A DNA stretch of 64,000 nt from Hyphomicrobiales bacterium (GCA_900473175.1 UCKM01000005.1:134190-198189); one strand, 5' to 3'. Shown: positions 16,279 to 26,072, counted from the first letter of the stretch. Notes: generated by a model not told the origin, from the letters alone. Program-made: numbers and translations.

Positions 16279-16614
16279 ATGACACAGATTGGAGAGTTCA
16301 CGAAGCTGAAGACCGGCTATTCCGGGCGCATACGCACGCTCAGCTTCAACATAGACGTCGCCATCGTGACGGCAGAGACAAGCGAAACCGAGAACGCGCC
16401 GGACTACCGCGTTCACGCCGAGAGCGAGGAAGGCCCAGAGATCGGCGCGGGCTGGAAACGCTCCAGCGACAAGGCCGGCGACTTCGTCTCGATCCAGCTC
16501 GACGATCCTACATTCCCGCAGCCGATCCGCGCCAATCTCTTCCAGAACGGCGACGACAAGACCTCCTGGTCGCTGCACTGGTCGCGTCCGCGCGACCGCG
16601 CCGAGAAGGACTGA
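16279..16614 (+). CDS. DUF736 family protein (second copy)
   Basis: A 111-aa protein beginning MTQIGEFTKLKTGYSGRIRT, with EIGAGWKRSSDKAGDFVSIQ and PIRANLFQNGDD...WSRP, the same layout as the copy at 5537-5863 but with much divergence, so it is an old paralogue. ATG at 16279 with AGGAG 6 bases upstream. It lies between the TraF peptidase and the lytic transglycosylase, a fixed position in this type of element, suggesting a role in transfer or its regulation. Function is unknown. Confidence 0.9.
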   Translation: MTQIGEFTKLKTGYSGRIRTLSFNIDVAIVTAETSETENAPDYRVHAESEEGPEIGAGWKRSSDKAGDFVSIQLDDPTFPQPIRANLFQNGDDKTSWSLHWSRPRDRAEKD

Positions 16615-16617
16615 CCG

Positions 16618-17394
16618 ATGCCCGCTCGCCGTCCATCGACGAGCCATCGGAGTGCGCATGGGTGGCATCCCGCCGCCCGGCGCATGGCTCTCCTTCTCCT
16701 TTCCGCCCTGGCCCTCGCGACCGGCGCGACCGGCACGGCTCTCGCGCAGTCAGCACCGGCAGCACGCGCAGTCTCCCTCCATCCGCACGCAGCCTTCGTG
16801 GTCGAAGCCTCCCAGCGCTTCGGCATTCCCGAGCACTGGATCATCGCGGTCAAGCGCGCCGAAAGCGCGGGCGATGTGCGGGCGACATCGTCGGCCGGCG
16901 CACAGGGGCTGATGCAAGTCATGCCCGCCACATGGACCGAACTTCGTGCGCGCTATGGCTTCGGCCGCGATCCTTATGACCCGCGCGATAACATTCACGC
17001 GGGCACGGCTTACCTGCGCGAAATGTACGACCGCTACGGCAATATCCCGGCGATGCTGGCCGCCTACAATGCAGGTCCGGCGCGCTACGACGACTACCTT
17101 CAAAGGGGCCGCGCACTTCCGGCCGAAACGCGCGCTTACGTCGCGCTGCTCGCTCCGCAGCTTGGCGCGACGTCGCCATCGAGCGCTCCGTCCAATGTGC
17201 CGCCACCGCCACCCGATTGGCGCGAGGCACCTCTGTTCGTCGTGCTTTCCACCGCCGGTTCAGTCGCTTCACCGCCGGGCAACACGCATCCGGACGATAG
17301 CCGCGCCTCCGTCGCGGCGGGTTCGCCCGATGCCATCGACAGGTCGAATGCGCCCATCGTTGTCGCTCGGTCCGACCAGGGAGCGCCACAATGA
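16618..17394 (+). CDS. Lytic transglycosylase, VirB1/TrbN-like
   Basis: A 258-aa SLT-domain protein. Hydrophobic segment at residues 24-42 ending ALAQS (signal peptide), then the goose-lysozyme-like domain: catalytic Glu in KRAESAGD, then GAQGLMQVMPATW, NIHAGTAYLREMYDRYG and MLAAYNAGPARYD. The C-terminal 90 residues are Pro/Ser-rich and probably disordered. It would open peptidoglycan locally for assembly of the Trb secretion channel. It starts 3 bases after the DUF736 stop. Confidence 0.88.
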   Translation: MPARRPSTSHRSAHGWHPAARRMALLLLSALALATGATGTALAQSAPAARAVSLHPHAAFVVEASQRFGIPEHWIIAVKRAESAGDVRATSSAGAQGLMQVMPATWTELRARYGFGRDPYDPRDNIHAGTAYLREMYDRYGNIPAMLAAYNAGPARYDDYLQRGRALPAETRAYVALLAPQLGATSPSSAPSNVPPPPPDWREAPLFVVLSTAGSVASPPGNTHPDDSRASVAAGSPDAIDRSNAPIVVARSDQGAPQ

Positions 17395-17489
17395 GCCCCG
17401 CAAGCGCCTTTCGCGCTCTATCGTGGCCCAGCGCAACATGGAGAGCGCAAGGAAGGGAGGCAGGCAGAACAACCGTACGATGGCAGGAT

Positions 17490-17637
17490 AAAAGGCCGCA
17501 CATTGTGCGTCGGTCGGGCGGTTGTTTTTGCTCAGGTTTCCGGCGCGCTCCGCAGGTTGTCACGCGCTGGCGCAATGTGCGTGTAACGCCCAAGCGCCTG
17601 TATCAGGGCGGATTTTCGCACATTGCGGGCTCGCATC
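17490..17637. other. Candidate origin of transfer (oriT) upstream of the relaxase gene
   Basis: The 243-bp gap before the relaxase contains three related sites: CGCACATTGTGCG (17497-17509, nearly a perfect palindrome), CGCAATGTGCG (17571-17581) and CGCACATTGCG (17617-17627), the last two being exact reverse complements. A smaller inverted pair CGCCC/GGGCG (17587-17591 and 17606-17610) brackets TGTATCAG, which loosely resembles TATC-type nick regions. Relaxase genes usually lie beside their oriT, and such sites could bind relaxase or accessory proteins. The nick site itself is not identified. Confidence 0.45.
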
Positions 17638-19377
17638 ATGGCCGATGACCACGAGTTTCGCGTTCGGCCTGGGCGCGTCCGCTCGACACGCGCACAATCG
17701 GCCCGCCCCTTCATCGCGCAGGCGCTCGCCGCAGCAAAGAAGGCCGGCGGCGGCGTCTCACGCTCCGGGCGCATCGTCTCCGCCAGTCGCTCGCGCTTTG
17801 GCCGGGGCCAGCGCGCCAGCATCCAGGCGAACCGCCTGATCTCGGCGCGCACACGCGGCGCGGTCATCAAGGCCCGTGTCGTTCGGCATTCCGGCCGTAC
17901 CGCGCCGCTCGGAACGCATCTCGACTATCTGCGCCGCGATGGTGTGACCCGGGATGGCGAGAAGGCGCGGCTATTCGGGCCGGGCACGGAGGAAGCGGAT
18001 GGGCGCAGCTTCGCCCAGCGGTGTGAGGACGACCGCCATCATTTCCGCTTCATCGTCTCGCCGGACGACGCCGTGGAGATATCGGACCTGAAGTCCTTCA
18101 CCCGCGATCTGGTCGGCCAGATGGAAAAGGATCTGGACACACGGCTCGATTGGGTCGCGGCCGATCACTGGAACACCGAGCATCCGCACGTCCACCTGAT
18201 CGTCCGCGGTGTCCGCGACGACGGCCAGGACCTCGTGATTTCCCGTGATTATATCAAGGAGGGGATGCGCGACCGGGCGCGCGATCTCATCACCCAGGAA
18301 CTGGGGCCGCGCACAGATCTCGACATCCGCCGCACTCTCGAACGCCAGCTCGAGGCGGAACGCTGGACGCAGCTCGACCGGCAACTTGTCCGCGACGCCG
18401 GCAAGTCCGGCATCATTGATGTCGCTCCGCACGCCGACCGCCAGCCCGACGAATTCCATACCCTGAAAGTCGGCCGGCTGCGCAGGCTGGAAGTCCTCGG
18501 CATCGCCGGACAGGTCGGTCCCGGACAATGGTTCATCAAACCCGAAGCCGAAACGGTCCTGCGTGAACTTGGCGAGCGCGGCGACATCATCAAACGGATG
18601 CACCGCGCGCTCACGGAACGCGGCATCGAACGCGGCTCGGCTAACTACGTCCTGGCCGGAGAAAGCCTCGACACCCCCGTCATCGGCCGCCTGGTCGCGC
18701 GCGGCCTCGACGACGAACTGAAGGGAACGGCCTATGCCGTGGTCGATGGCGTCGATGGCCGGACCCATCATATTCGCCTGCCGTATCTCGACGCGGCGGG
18801 CGACAGCGCGCCGGGTTCCATCGTCGAGCTGCGCACCTTCGAGGATGCGCGCGGCGAACGCCGCGCGGCGCTGGCTGTCCGCTCAGATCTCGATCTCCAG
18901 CATCAAGTGAACGCTAACGGCGCAACCTGGCTCGACCGACAATCCATCTCCCGTGAGCCCGTCGCCATGGCGGATGGCGGCTTCGGCGCCGAGATGCGGC
19001 AGGCGATGCGGCAACGCGCGGACCATCTGGTCGACGAAGGTCTCGCCGAGCGACAGGGCCGGCGCGTCATCTTCACCCGCAACCTGATCGATACGCTTCG
19101 CCGCCGCGAGGTCGATGCCGTGGCCGACAAACTGGCGAATGAAACCGGCCAACCGTTCAAGCCGGCCGGAAATGGCGAATACGTCGCCGGCACCTATCGT
19201 CAGCGCCTGACCCTCGCATCCGGCCGCTTCGCCATGATCGATGACGGTCTCGGCTTCCAGCTCGTGCCCTGGTCGCCCTCCCTCGAAAGCCAGCTTGGCA
19301 AGCACGTCTCCGGCGTCGCCCGTGGCGACGGCGGCGTCGATTGGAGTTTCGGCCGCAAGCGGGGGCTCGGCTTCTAA
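17638..19377 (+). CDS. Relaxase/mobilization nuclease with C-terminal DUF3363 domain (VirD2-like)
   Basis: A 579-aa protein; the ATG at 17638 (MADDHEFRVRPGRVRSTRAQ) is preferred to upstream start codons of the open frame. The N-terminal 230 residues form the relaxase: likely nicking Tyr in HLDYLRRDG (Tyr97), then DDRHHFRFIVSPDD, and the metal-binding histidine motif HWNTEHPHVHLIVRG (177-191). The remaining 350 residues are the DUF3363 region found only with this relaxase type. It should nick oriT, stay bound to the 5' end and be carried by TraG through the Trb channel. The candidate oriT lies directly upstream; traG follows after 26 bases. Confidence 0.9.
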   Translation: MADDHEFRVRPGRVRSTRAQSARPFIAQALAAAKKAGGGVSRSGRIVSASRSRFGRGQRASIQANRLISARTRGAVIKARVVRHSGRTAPLGTHLDYLRRDGVTRDGEKARLFGPGTEEADGRSFAQRCEDDRHHFRFIVSPDDAVEISDLKSFTRDLVGQMEKDLDTRLDWVAADHWNTEHPHVHLIVRGVRDDGQDLVISRDYIKEGMRDRARDLITQELGPRTDLDIRRTLERQLEAERWTQLDRQLVRDAGKSGIIDVAPHADRQPDEFHTLKVGRLRRLEVLGIAGQVGPGQWFIKPEAETVLRELGERGDIIKRMHRALTERGIERGSANYVLAGESLDTPVIGRLVARGLDDELKGTAYAVVDGVDGRTHHIRLPYLDAAGDSAPGSIVELRTFEDARGERRAALAVRSDLDLQHQVNANGATWLDRQSISREPVAMADGGFGAEMRQAMRQRADHLVDEGLAERQGRRVIFTRNLIDTLRRREVDAVADKLANETGQPFKPAGNGEYVAGTYRQRLTLASGRFAMIDDGLGFQLVPWSPSLESQLGKHVSGVARGDGGVDWSFGRKRGLGF

Positions 19378-19403
19378 TCACCTGACAAGAAAGGACCGCC
19401 GCA

Positions 19404-21395
19404 ATGTCCGCGACCAAAATCCTCTGGGGGCAGATCACCGTCGTATTCCTGATCGTGCTGCTCACCACCTGGGCAGCAACGCAATATGTGGCATGGAGCC
19501 TCGGCTTCCAGACTCAGCTCGGCACGCCCTGGTTCGTCGTCATGGGCGTGCCGATCTACTATCCGCCGGCCGTCTTCTGGTGGTGGTATTTCTATGACGC
19601 CTACGCGCCGGAGATTTTCGCCAAGGGCGGAATGATCGCGGCGTCGGGCGGCTTCATCGCCGTCGCCGTCGCCATCGGCATGTCAGTCTGGCGCGCACGC
19701 GAAGCGAAGAACGCCGCGACCTATGGCTCCGCGCGCTGGGCTGAAAAGGAGGAAGTGAAGTCGGCGGGCTTGCTCAATCCCGATGGCGTCGTGCTCGGCC
19801 TCTATGACCGCGACTATCTGCGACATGACGGACCCGAGCATGTCCTGTGTTTCGCGCCGACGCGGTCGGGCAAGGGCGTCGGCCTGGTCGTGCCATCACT
19901 CCTGACTTGGCCGGGCTCGGCCATCGTCCACGACATCAAAGGAGAAAACTGGCAGCTCACCGCAGGCTTTCGCGCCCGGCATGGCCGTGTGCTGCTGTTC
20001 GATCCGACCAACCCGAAATCGTCAGCCTATAATCCGCTGCTCGAGGTACGGCGCGGAGAGTGGGAAGTCCGCGACGTCCAGAACATCGCCGACATCCTCG
20101 TCGATCCCGAAGGGTCGCTCGAAAAGCGAAACCACTGGGAAAAGACCAGTCACGCCCTACTGGTCGGCGCGATCCTGCACGTCCTCTATGCCGAGGACGA
20201 CAAGACGCTCGCCGGTGTCGCCGCCTTCCTCTCCGATCCGAAACGCCCGATCGAGTCGACCCTCGACGCGATGATGAAGACCAGCCATCTCGGCGAAGCG
20301 GGACCGCACCCCGTCATCGCCAGCGCCGCGCGTGAGCTACTGAACAAATCCGACAACGAACGGTCCGGTGTGCTCAGCACCGCCATGTCGTTTCTCGGCC
20401 TTTACCGCGATCCTGTCGTCGCCGAGGTGACACGGCGCTGCGACTGGCGGATCAACGACATGGTGGGCGGCAAGCTTCCGACCACCCTCTACCTCGTCGT
20501 GCCGCCCTCCGACATCAACCGCACCAAGCCGCTCATCCGCCTGATCCTTAATCAGGTCGGTCGCCGCCTCACCGAGGACCTGCAAGCCAAAGCCGGGCGT
20601 CATCGGATGCTGCTCATGCTCGACGAATTTCCCGCGCTCGGCCGTCTCGATTTCTTCGAGAGCGCGCTGGCGTTCATGGCAGGCTACGGCCTCAAAAGCT
20701 TCCTGATCGCGCAGTCGTTGAACCAGATCGAGAAGGCTTATGGCCCCAACAACTCGATCCTCGACAACTGCCATGTCCGCGTTTCGTTCGCCACCAACGA
20801 CGAACGTACCGCCAAGCGTGTCTCCGATGCCCTCGGTACGGCAACCGAGATGAAGGCGATGAAGAACTATGCCGGCCATCGGCTTTCGCCCTGGCTCGGC
20901 CACCTGATGGTGTCGCGCTCGGAGACCGCGCGCCAGCTCCTGACACCCGGCGAAATCATGCAACTGCCGCCGACCGACGAGATCGTCATGGTCGCCGGAA
21001 CTCCGCCGATCCAAGCGAAGAAGGCGCGCTACTACGAGGATGTCCGTTTCAAGGAACGCATCCTGCCACCACCTGAACTGGCGCGGCCCGCCGAAGGCCG
21101 GCCGGACGACTGGAGCAGGCTGCCGATTCCGGCTCGCCCGGACACGAGCGACAGCGCCGACCCAACGGTCATTTCCGACGAGGAAGAAGATCCGACCGAG
21201 TCCGAGCGTCGCCATCAGCCTGAACTCAGCCGGGTGAAGCCCGTCGAGAAGATGGCGCCGATCGACAACGAATTCGAGTTCGGTCTGCCCGATGACACTG
21301 AGGATGACGCCGCACGCAATCAGCGCCTGACTCGCGTGATGGGCGGCGTTGCCCGCCAGGTCTCGCTCGATCCCAATGACGGCATGGAACTGTAG
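19404..21395 (+). CDS. traG: TraG/VirD4-type coupling protein
   Basis: A 663-aa type IV coupling ATPase. Two transmembrane segments lie in the first 95 residues, followed by Walker A APTRSGKGVG (151-160), HDIKGENW (176-183), Walker B MLLMLDEFPALG (402-413) and the SFLIAQSLNQIEKAYG motif. The acidic C-terminal 100 residues are variable, as usual. It links the relaxase-DNA complex to the Trb channel at the inner membrane. GC content and codon use match the neighbours. Confidence 0.93.
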   Translation: MSATKILWGQITVVFLIVLLTTWAATQYVAWSLGFQTQLGTPWFVVMGVPIYYPPAVFWWWYFYDAYAPEIFAKGGMIAASGGFIAVAVAIGMSVWRAREAKNAATYGSARWAEKEEVKSAGLLNPDGVVLGLYDRDYLRHDGPEHVLCFAPTRSGKGVGLVVPSLLTWPGSAIVHDIKGENWQLTAGFRARHGRVLLFDPTNPKSSAYNPLLEVRRGEWEVRDVQNIADILVDPEGSLEKRNHWEKTSHALLVGAILHVLYAEDDKTLAGVAAFLSDPKRPIESTLDAMMKTSHLGEAGPHPVIASAARELLNKSDNERSGVLSTAMSFLGLYRDPVVAEVTRRCDWRINDMVGGKLPTTLYLVVPPSDINRTKPLIRLILNQVGRRLTEDLQAKAGRHRMLLMLDEFPALGRLDFFESALAFMAGYGLKSFLIAQSLNQIEKAYGPNNSILDNCHVRVSFATNDERTAKRVSDALGTATEMKAMKNYAGHRLSPWLGHLMVSRSETARQLLTPGEIMQLPPTDEIVMVAGTPPIQAKKARYYEDVRFKERILPPPELARPAEGRPDDWSRLPIPARPDTSDSADPTVISDEEEDPTESERRHQPELSRVKPVEKMAPIDNEFEFGLPDDTEDDAARNQRLTRVMGGVARQVSLDPNDGMEL

Positions 21396-21399
21396 CACC

Positions 21400-21846
21400 A
21401 TGACCAGCCGCAAGAAAAAAGCGCAAATCTCCGTCTATCTCGACCCCGACATCATGGCGATGCTCACCGACTATGCCGCGCGGCGCGAACAATCGCTCTC
21501 CCTGATAGCCGAGGCAGCCATCGCGTCCTTCCTGTCGCCGGACGATGCGCAGCGGCGCGAAGCCGTTGTCGCCAAACGCCTCGACCAGATCGACCGCCGC
21601 CTCACGCGCATGGAGCGCGACGTCGGAATCTCCGTCGAGACCATGGCCGTGTTCATCCGGTTCTGGCTCACCACGACGCCGGCACTGCCCGAGCCCGCCG
21701 CCCAGGCCGCGCGGGCCATGACCGGGAAGCGCTACGAGGCTTTTATCACGGCGCTCGGACGTCGATTGGCGCAAGGGCCGAAGCTCCGGCAGGAGATCGT
21801 CGAAGATGTCGGCGAATCGCCGACGGAAGAGGCGGCGCACGGTTGA
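21400..21846 (+). CDS. CopG-family ribbon-helix-helix protein
   Basis: A 148-aa protein from the ATG at 21400, 4 bases after the traG stop. N-terminal RHH domain: KAQISVYLDPDIMAMLTDYA, then SLSLIAEAAIASFL; the rest is helical with a possible coiled coil (RLDQIDRRLTRMERDV). A CopG protein between traG and trbB is standard in this element type and probably regulates the trb operon or acts at oriT. The 170 bases that follow hold only a hairpin upstream of trbB. Confidence 0.82.
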   Translation: MTSRKKKAQISVYLDPDIMAMLTDYAARREQSLSLIAEAAIASFLSPDDAQRREAVVAKRLDQIDRRLTRMERDVGISVETMAVFIRFWLTTTPALPEPAAQAARAMTGKRYEAFITALGRRLAQGPKLRQEIVEDVGESPTEEAAHG

Positions 21847-21991
21847 TGGTATCCGCTAGCGCCGGATCAAGAGCAGCGCCCCACCGCCGTTCTCCTGTAT
21901 TTGCACGCCACGCTACTACAACGACCGATACTTGTTGAACCGGCCCGATTCCAGGCTCTTTTAATCACCCCGATCCGGGGACCGTCTGTTT

Positions 21992-22013
21992 TGCCCCGTC
22001 AGGAAGCGGGGCA
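21992..22013 (+). promoter_or_regulatory. Hairpin over the trbB ribosome-binding site
   Basis: TGCCCCG (21992-21998) pairs exactly with CGGGGCA (22007-22013), a 7-bp stem with an 8-base loop TCAGGAAG holding the AGGA-type ribosome-binding site, 3 bases before the trbB ATG. A second short stem (CCCC/GGGG around 21968-21980) lies just upstream. Such folding could hold down translation of the first gene of the trb operon. Confidence 0.4.
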
Positions 22014-22016
22014 GAA

Positions 22017-23000
22017 ATGATCACGACCAGCCAGAAGCCGGAGGCGTTCGCGCGTGGCGCGCGGATGCTGCGCACGGCGCTCGGTTCGACCATCACCCAT
22101 CTGCTCGAAGACCCTTCCGTCGTCGAGGTGATGTTGAACCCGGACGGTCGCCTGTGGGTCGATCGGCTGTCGGAGGGCCTTGCCGATACGGGAGAGCGGC
22201 TGTCCGCCGCCGATGCCGAACGCATCGTCCGCCTCGTCGCGCACCATGTCGGCGCCGAAGTCCACCCGCGCAGCCCCCGCGTCTCGGCCGAGCTGCCCGA
22301 GACCGGCGAGCGGTTCGAAGGCTTGTTGCCGCCCGTCGTCGCCGCGCCAGCCTTCGCCATCCGCAAGCCCGCCGTCGCGGTCTTCACGCTCGATGACTAT
22401 GTGGCGGCCGGCATCATGAATGCCCACCAGGCCGCGACGCTGCGCGCCGCAGTCATCTCACGCGCCAACATTCTCGTCGCGGGTGGCACTTCGACCGGCA
22501 AGACCACGCTCACCAATGCGCTGCTCGCCGAGGTCGCGAAATCATCCGATCGCGTCGTCATCATCGAGGACACGCGCGAGCTGCAATGCGCCGCGCCCAA
22601 CCTCGTCGCCATGCGAACCAAGGATGGCGTCGCGACGCTTTCCGAGTTGGTCCGATCCTCCCTGCGCCTGCGCCCCGACCGCATTCCCATCGGCGAGGTG
22701 CGCGGGGCGGAAGCGCTCGACCTCCTCAAAGCCTGGGGCACCGGCCATCCTGGCGGGATCGGGACGATCCATGCCGGCTCCGGCATCGGCGCACTGCGCC
22801 GCCTCGAACAACTCATTCAAGAGGCCGTCGTCACCGTCCCGCGCGCGCTGATCGCCGAGACCATCGACATCGTGGCCGTCCTTTCGGGCCGCGGCTCTGC
22901 GCGCCGGCTGGCCGAACTCGTCCGCGTCGAAGGGCTCGGCCCCGACGGGGACTACCGCGTCATCCCCGCAACTCCCGCCAGCACAGGAGACCCTACATGA
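22017..23000 (+). CDS. trbB: TrbB, type IV secretion ATPase (VirB11-like)
   Basis: A 327-aa hexameric secretion ATPase of the inner face of the membrane. Walker [10 protein letters not shown] (156-164), Asp box VIIEDTREL (181-189), [19 protein letters not shown] (Walker B region) and His box [15 protein letters not shown] (241-255) are all present in order. The length is normal. First gene of the trb operon, with a hairpin at its ribosome-binding site. It should power assembly of the pilus and DNA transfer with TrbE and TraG. Confidence 0.94.
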   Translation: MITTSQKPEAFARGARMLRTALGSTITHLLEDPSVVEVMLNPDGRLWVDRLSEGLADTGERLSAADAERIVRLVAHHVGAEVHPRSPRVSAELPETGERFEGLLPPVVAAPAFAIRKPAVAVFTLDDYVAAGIMNAHQAATLRAAVISRANILVAGGTSTGKTTLTNALLAEVAKSSDRVVIIEDTRELQCAAPNLVAMRTKDGVATLSELVRSSLRLRPDRIPIGEVRGAEALDLLKAWGTGHPGGIGTIHAGSGIGALRRLEQLIQEAVVTVPRALIAETIDIVAVLSGRGSARRLAELVRVEGLGPDGDYRVIPATPASTGDPT

Positions 23001-23329
23001 TCCACACCACCATGCGCGCTCGCCGCGCCATCACGGCGGCCGTCGCCTTTACCCATATCAACCTCGTCCTCGTCCCCGCCGCCCATGCCTCCGGCTCGTC
23101 CATGCCATGGGAAGCGCCGCTTCAGAAAATCCTGGAGTCGATCGAGGGGCCGGTCGCCAAGATCGTCGCCGTCATCATCATCATCGCCACCGGTCTGGCG
23201 TTGGCGTTCGGCGACACCTCGGGCGGCTTCCGCAAGCTGATCCAGATCGTCTTCGGCCTGTCGATCGCGTTTGCGGCCAGCTCGTTCTTCCTGTCGTTCT
23301 TCTCGTTTGGCGGCGGGGCGCTCGTCTGA
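22997..23329 (+). CDS. trbC: TrbC, pilin subunit
   Basis: A 110-aa pilin precursor beginning at the ATG at 22997, which overlaps the trbB stop and has GGAGA upstream. A signal region (residues 1-31, ending AAHASG) is followed by two hydrophobic segments (GPVAKIVAVIIIIATGLALA, then FGLSIAFAASSFFLSF) separated by a short polar loop, the VirB2/TrbC pattern. It is probably processed and possibly cyclised by the TraF peptidase at 15665-16210. Confidence 0.9.
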   Translation: MIHTTMRARRAITAAVAFTHINLVLVPAAHASGSSMPWEAPLQKILESIEGPVAKIVAVIIIIATGLALAFGDTSGGFRKLIQIVFGLSIAFAASSFFLSFFSFGGGALV

Positions 23330-23610
23330 TGGCAACGAGCTTTGAGCAGCTCGACGCCGTGCCGGGTTTCACGATCCAGGTTCACCGGGCGCTAACCGAG
23401 CACATCCTGCTCGGCGGCGCACCGAGGAGCATTGCCATCCTGAATGGCACGCTGGCCGGGGCTGTGGGTCTCGGCCTGCGCCTTTGGCTCGTCGGCCTCG
23501 CCATCTGGGCCATCGGCCATTTCGCGGCGGTCTGGGCGGCGAAGCGCGATCCGCTCTTCGTGGAGGTCGGCCGCCGTCATCTGCGCATCCCCGCTCACCT
23601 GTCCGTCTGA
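23329..23610 (+). CDS. trbD: TrbD, VirB3-like membrane protein
   Basis: A 93-aa inner-membrane protein. The motif GFTIQVHRALTEHILLGGAPR marks the N-terminus, followed by one or two transmembrane segments (NGTLAGAVGLGLRLWLVGLA and on) and the DPLFVEVGRRHLRI tail typical of TrbD. It overlaps trbC by one base. It works with TrbE in the channel base. Confidence 0.9.
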   Translation: MATSFEQLDAVPGFTIQVHRALTEHILLGGAPRSIAILNGTLAGAVGLGLRLWLVGLAIWAIGHFAAVWAAKRDPLFVEVGRRHLRIPAHLSV

Positions 23611-23624
23611 GGAGGCGCATCGCG

Positions 23625-26072
23625 ATGATGAACCTTGCCGAATATCGCCGCACCGCAACCCGTCTCTCGGACTATCTGCCCTGGGCCGCGCTCGTCGCCG
23701 AAGGCGTCGTCCTCAACAAGGACGGGAGTTTCCAGCGCACGGCACGCTTCCGTGGCCCTGATCTCGATTCCGCGGTCGCGGCCGAGCTGGTCGCCGTCGC
23801 CGGACGGCTCAATAACGCATTCCGCCGGCTCGGTTCGGGCTGGGCGATCTTCGTCGAGGCGCAGCGCCACGAAGCATCGACTTATCCGTCCAGCCTGTTT
23901 CCCGACGCCGCCGCGGCCCTCCTCGATGCCGAGCGCAAGGCCGATTTCGAGGAAGCCGGCGCGCACTACATCTCCGGCTACTACCTCACCGTCACCTATC
24001 TGCCGCCGGCCGAAGACGCCGCACGCACCGAGGCCTGGCTCTATGAAGGACGCGAGCGCGGCGGCATCAATCCGGGGGAAGTCCTCAACACCTTCATCGA
24101 TCGTACCGATCGCGTGCTCGCGCTGCTCGACGGCTTCATGCCCGAATGCGCCTGGCTCGATAGCAGCGAGACGCTGACCTACCTTCATTCGACAATCTCG
24201 ACCAAGCGGCACCGCGTCCGCGTGCCGGAAACTCCGATCTATCTCGATGCGCTGCTCGCCGATCAGCCGCTGACCGGTGGCCTCGAGCCGCGTCTCGGAA
24301 CAGCGCATCTACGCATTCTCACCATCGTCGGCTTTCCGACCGCGACCACGCCCGGCATCCTCGACGATCTCAATCGTCTCGCTTTTCCCTATCGCTGGTC
24401 GACACGCGCGATCCTGCTCGACAAGACCGACGCGACCAAGCTGCTGACCAAGATCAGGCGGCAATGGTTCGCCAAGCGCAAATCGATCGCGGCGATCCTC
24501 AAGGAGGTAATGACCAACGAGGCATCCGCGCTGGTCGATACCGACGCTTCCAACAAGGCGGCCGATGCAGATCTCGCTCTTCAGGAACTCGGCGCCGACT
24601 TTGCCGGCCAGGCTTATGTGACCGCCACGGTCGCGGTCTGGGACGACGATCCACGCATCGCCGACGAGAAACTGCGGCTCGTCGAGAAGGTCATTCAAGG
24701 CCGTGACTTCACTGCCATGACCGAAACCATCAATGCCGTCGATGCCTGGTTGGGGTCATTGCCAGGGCACGTTTACGCCAATGTGCGCCAGCCCCCCATC
24801 TCGACGCTGAATCTTGCCCACATGATCCCGCTTTCGGCGGTGTGGGCGGGGCCGGAACGGGACGAGCATTTCGGGTCACCCCCCTTGCTGTTCGGCAAGA
24901 CCGAGGGCTCTACCCCGTTCCGGTTTTCCCTCCATGTCGGCGACGTCGGCCATACCCTCGTCGTCGGCCCGACCGGCGCGGGCAAATCCGTGCTGCTCGC
25001 GGTCATGGCCTTGCAGTTCCGCCGCTACGCCAATTCGCAGGTCTTTGCCTTCGACTTCGGCGGCTCGATTCGCGCCGCCGTGCTCGCCATGGGCGGGGAT
25101 TGGCATGATCTCGGCGGCGACCTCACCGATGGCGTGGAGTCCTCGGTCTCGCTGCAACCGCTCGCGCGCATTCACGAAACGCCGGAACGCGGCTGGGCGG
25201 CCGACTGGATCGGCGCGATCCCGATCCGCGAAGGCATCGCCATCACGCCGGATGTGAAAGAGCATCTCTGGACGGCGCTCACCTCACTTGCTTCGGCTCC
25301 GGTCGAGGAGCGCACCATCACCGGCCTCACGGTGTTGCTGCAATCGAACGACCTGAAGCAGGCGCTACGGCCTTATTGCGTCGGCGGCGCCTATGGCCGG
25401 CTGCTTGATGCGGAAACCGAACATCTCGGCGCGGCATCGGTGCAGGCGTTCGAGATCGAAGGGCTGGTCGGAACCGGCGCGGCGCCTGCCGTGCTCTCCT
25501 ATCTCTTCCATCGCATCGGCGACCGCCTCGACGGGCGGCCGACCCTGCTCATCATCGACGAGGGCTGGCTCGCGCTCGATGATGATGCGTTCTCCGGGCA
25601 ATTGCGCGAGTGGCTGAAGACCCTGCGCAAGAAGAACGCCAGCGTCATCTTTGCCACGCAGTCGCTGTCGGACATCGACAACAGCGGCATCGCCCCCGCC
25701 ATCATCGAGAGCTGTCCGACGCGATTGCTGCTGCCGAACGAACGCGCGATCGAGCCGCAGATCACCGCGATCTATCGGCGCTTCGGGCTCAACGACCGCC
25801 AGATCGAGATACTCGCCCGCGCCACGCCCAAGCGGGATTATTACTGCCAATCGCGGCGCGGCAATCGCCTGTTCGAGCTGGGCCTGTCCGAAGTCGGTCT
25901 CGCCCTCGCGGCCGCCTCCTCCAAAACCGACCAGTCCGAGATCGCGCGCACCGTCGCCGAAAATGGCCGCGAAGGCTTCCTCGCCGCCTGGCTGCGTCTG
26001 CGCGGCGCCGAGTGGGCTGCGGATCTCCTCCCCGACCTCACAAACCTCATCCCCCAGCCTGAGAAGGAGTAA
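23625..26072 (+). CDS. trbE: TrbE, type IV secretion ATPase (VirB4-like)
   Basis: An 815-aa ATPase, full length for the family. The ATG at 23625 follows GGAGG at 23611-23615. The N-terminal 430 residues form the CagE/TrbE/VirB region; then Walker A GPTGAGKS (448-455), FDFGGSIRA and Walker B LLIIDEGW (641-648), followed by FATQSLSDIDNSG. It is the largest energiser of the mating-pair channel, sited at the inner membrane. No anomaly seen. Confidence 0.94.
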   Translation: MMNLAEYRRTATRLSDYLPWAALVAEGVVLNKDGSFQRTARFRGPDLDSAVAAELVAVAGRLNNAFRRLGSGWAIFVEAQRHEASTYPSSLFPDAAAALLDAERKADFEEAGAHYISGYYLTVTYLPPAEDAARTEAWLYEGRERGGINPGEVLNTFIDRTDRVLALLDGFMPECAWLDSSETLTYLHSTISTKRHRVRVPETPIYLDALLADQPLTGGLEPRLGTAHLRILTIVGFPTATTPGILDDLNRLAFPYRWSTRAILLDKTDATKLLTKIRRQWFAKRKSIAAILKEVMTNEASALVDTDASNKAADADLALQELGADFAGQAYVTATVAVWDDDPRIADEKLRLVEKVIQGRDFTAMTETINAVDAWLGSLPGHVYANVRQPPISTLNLAHMIPLSAVWAGPERDEHFGSPPLLFGKTEGSTPFRFSLHVGDVGHTLVVGPTGAGKSVLLAVMALQFRRYANSQVFAFDFGGSIRAAVLAMGGDWHDLGGDLTDGVESSVSLQPLARIHETPERGWAADWIGAIPIREGIAITPDVKEHLWTALTSLASAPVEERTITGLTVLLQSNDLKQALRPYCVGGAYGRLLDAETEHLGAASVQAFEIEGLVGTGAAPAVLSYLFHRIGDRLDGRPTLLIIDEGWLALDDDAFSGQLREWLKTLRKKNASVIFATQSLSDIDNSGIAPAIIESCPTRLLLPNERAIEPQITAIYRRFGLNDRQIEILARATPKRDYYCQSRRGNRLFELGLSEVGLALAAASSKTDQSEIARTVAENGREGFLAAWLRLRGAEWAADLLPDLTNLIPQPEKE

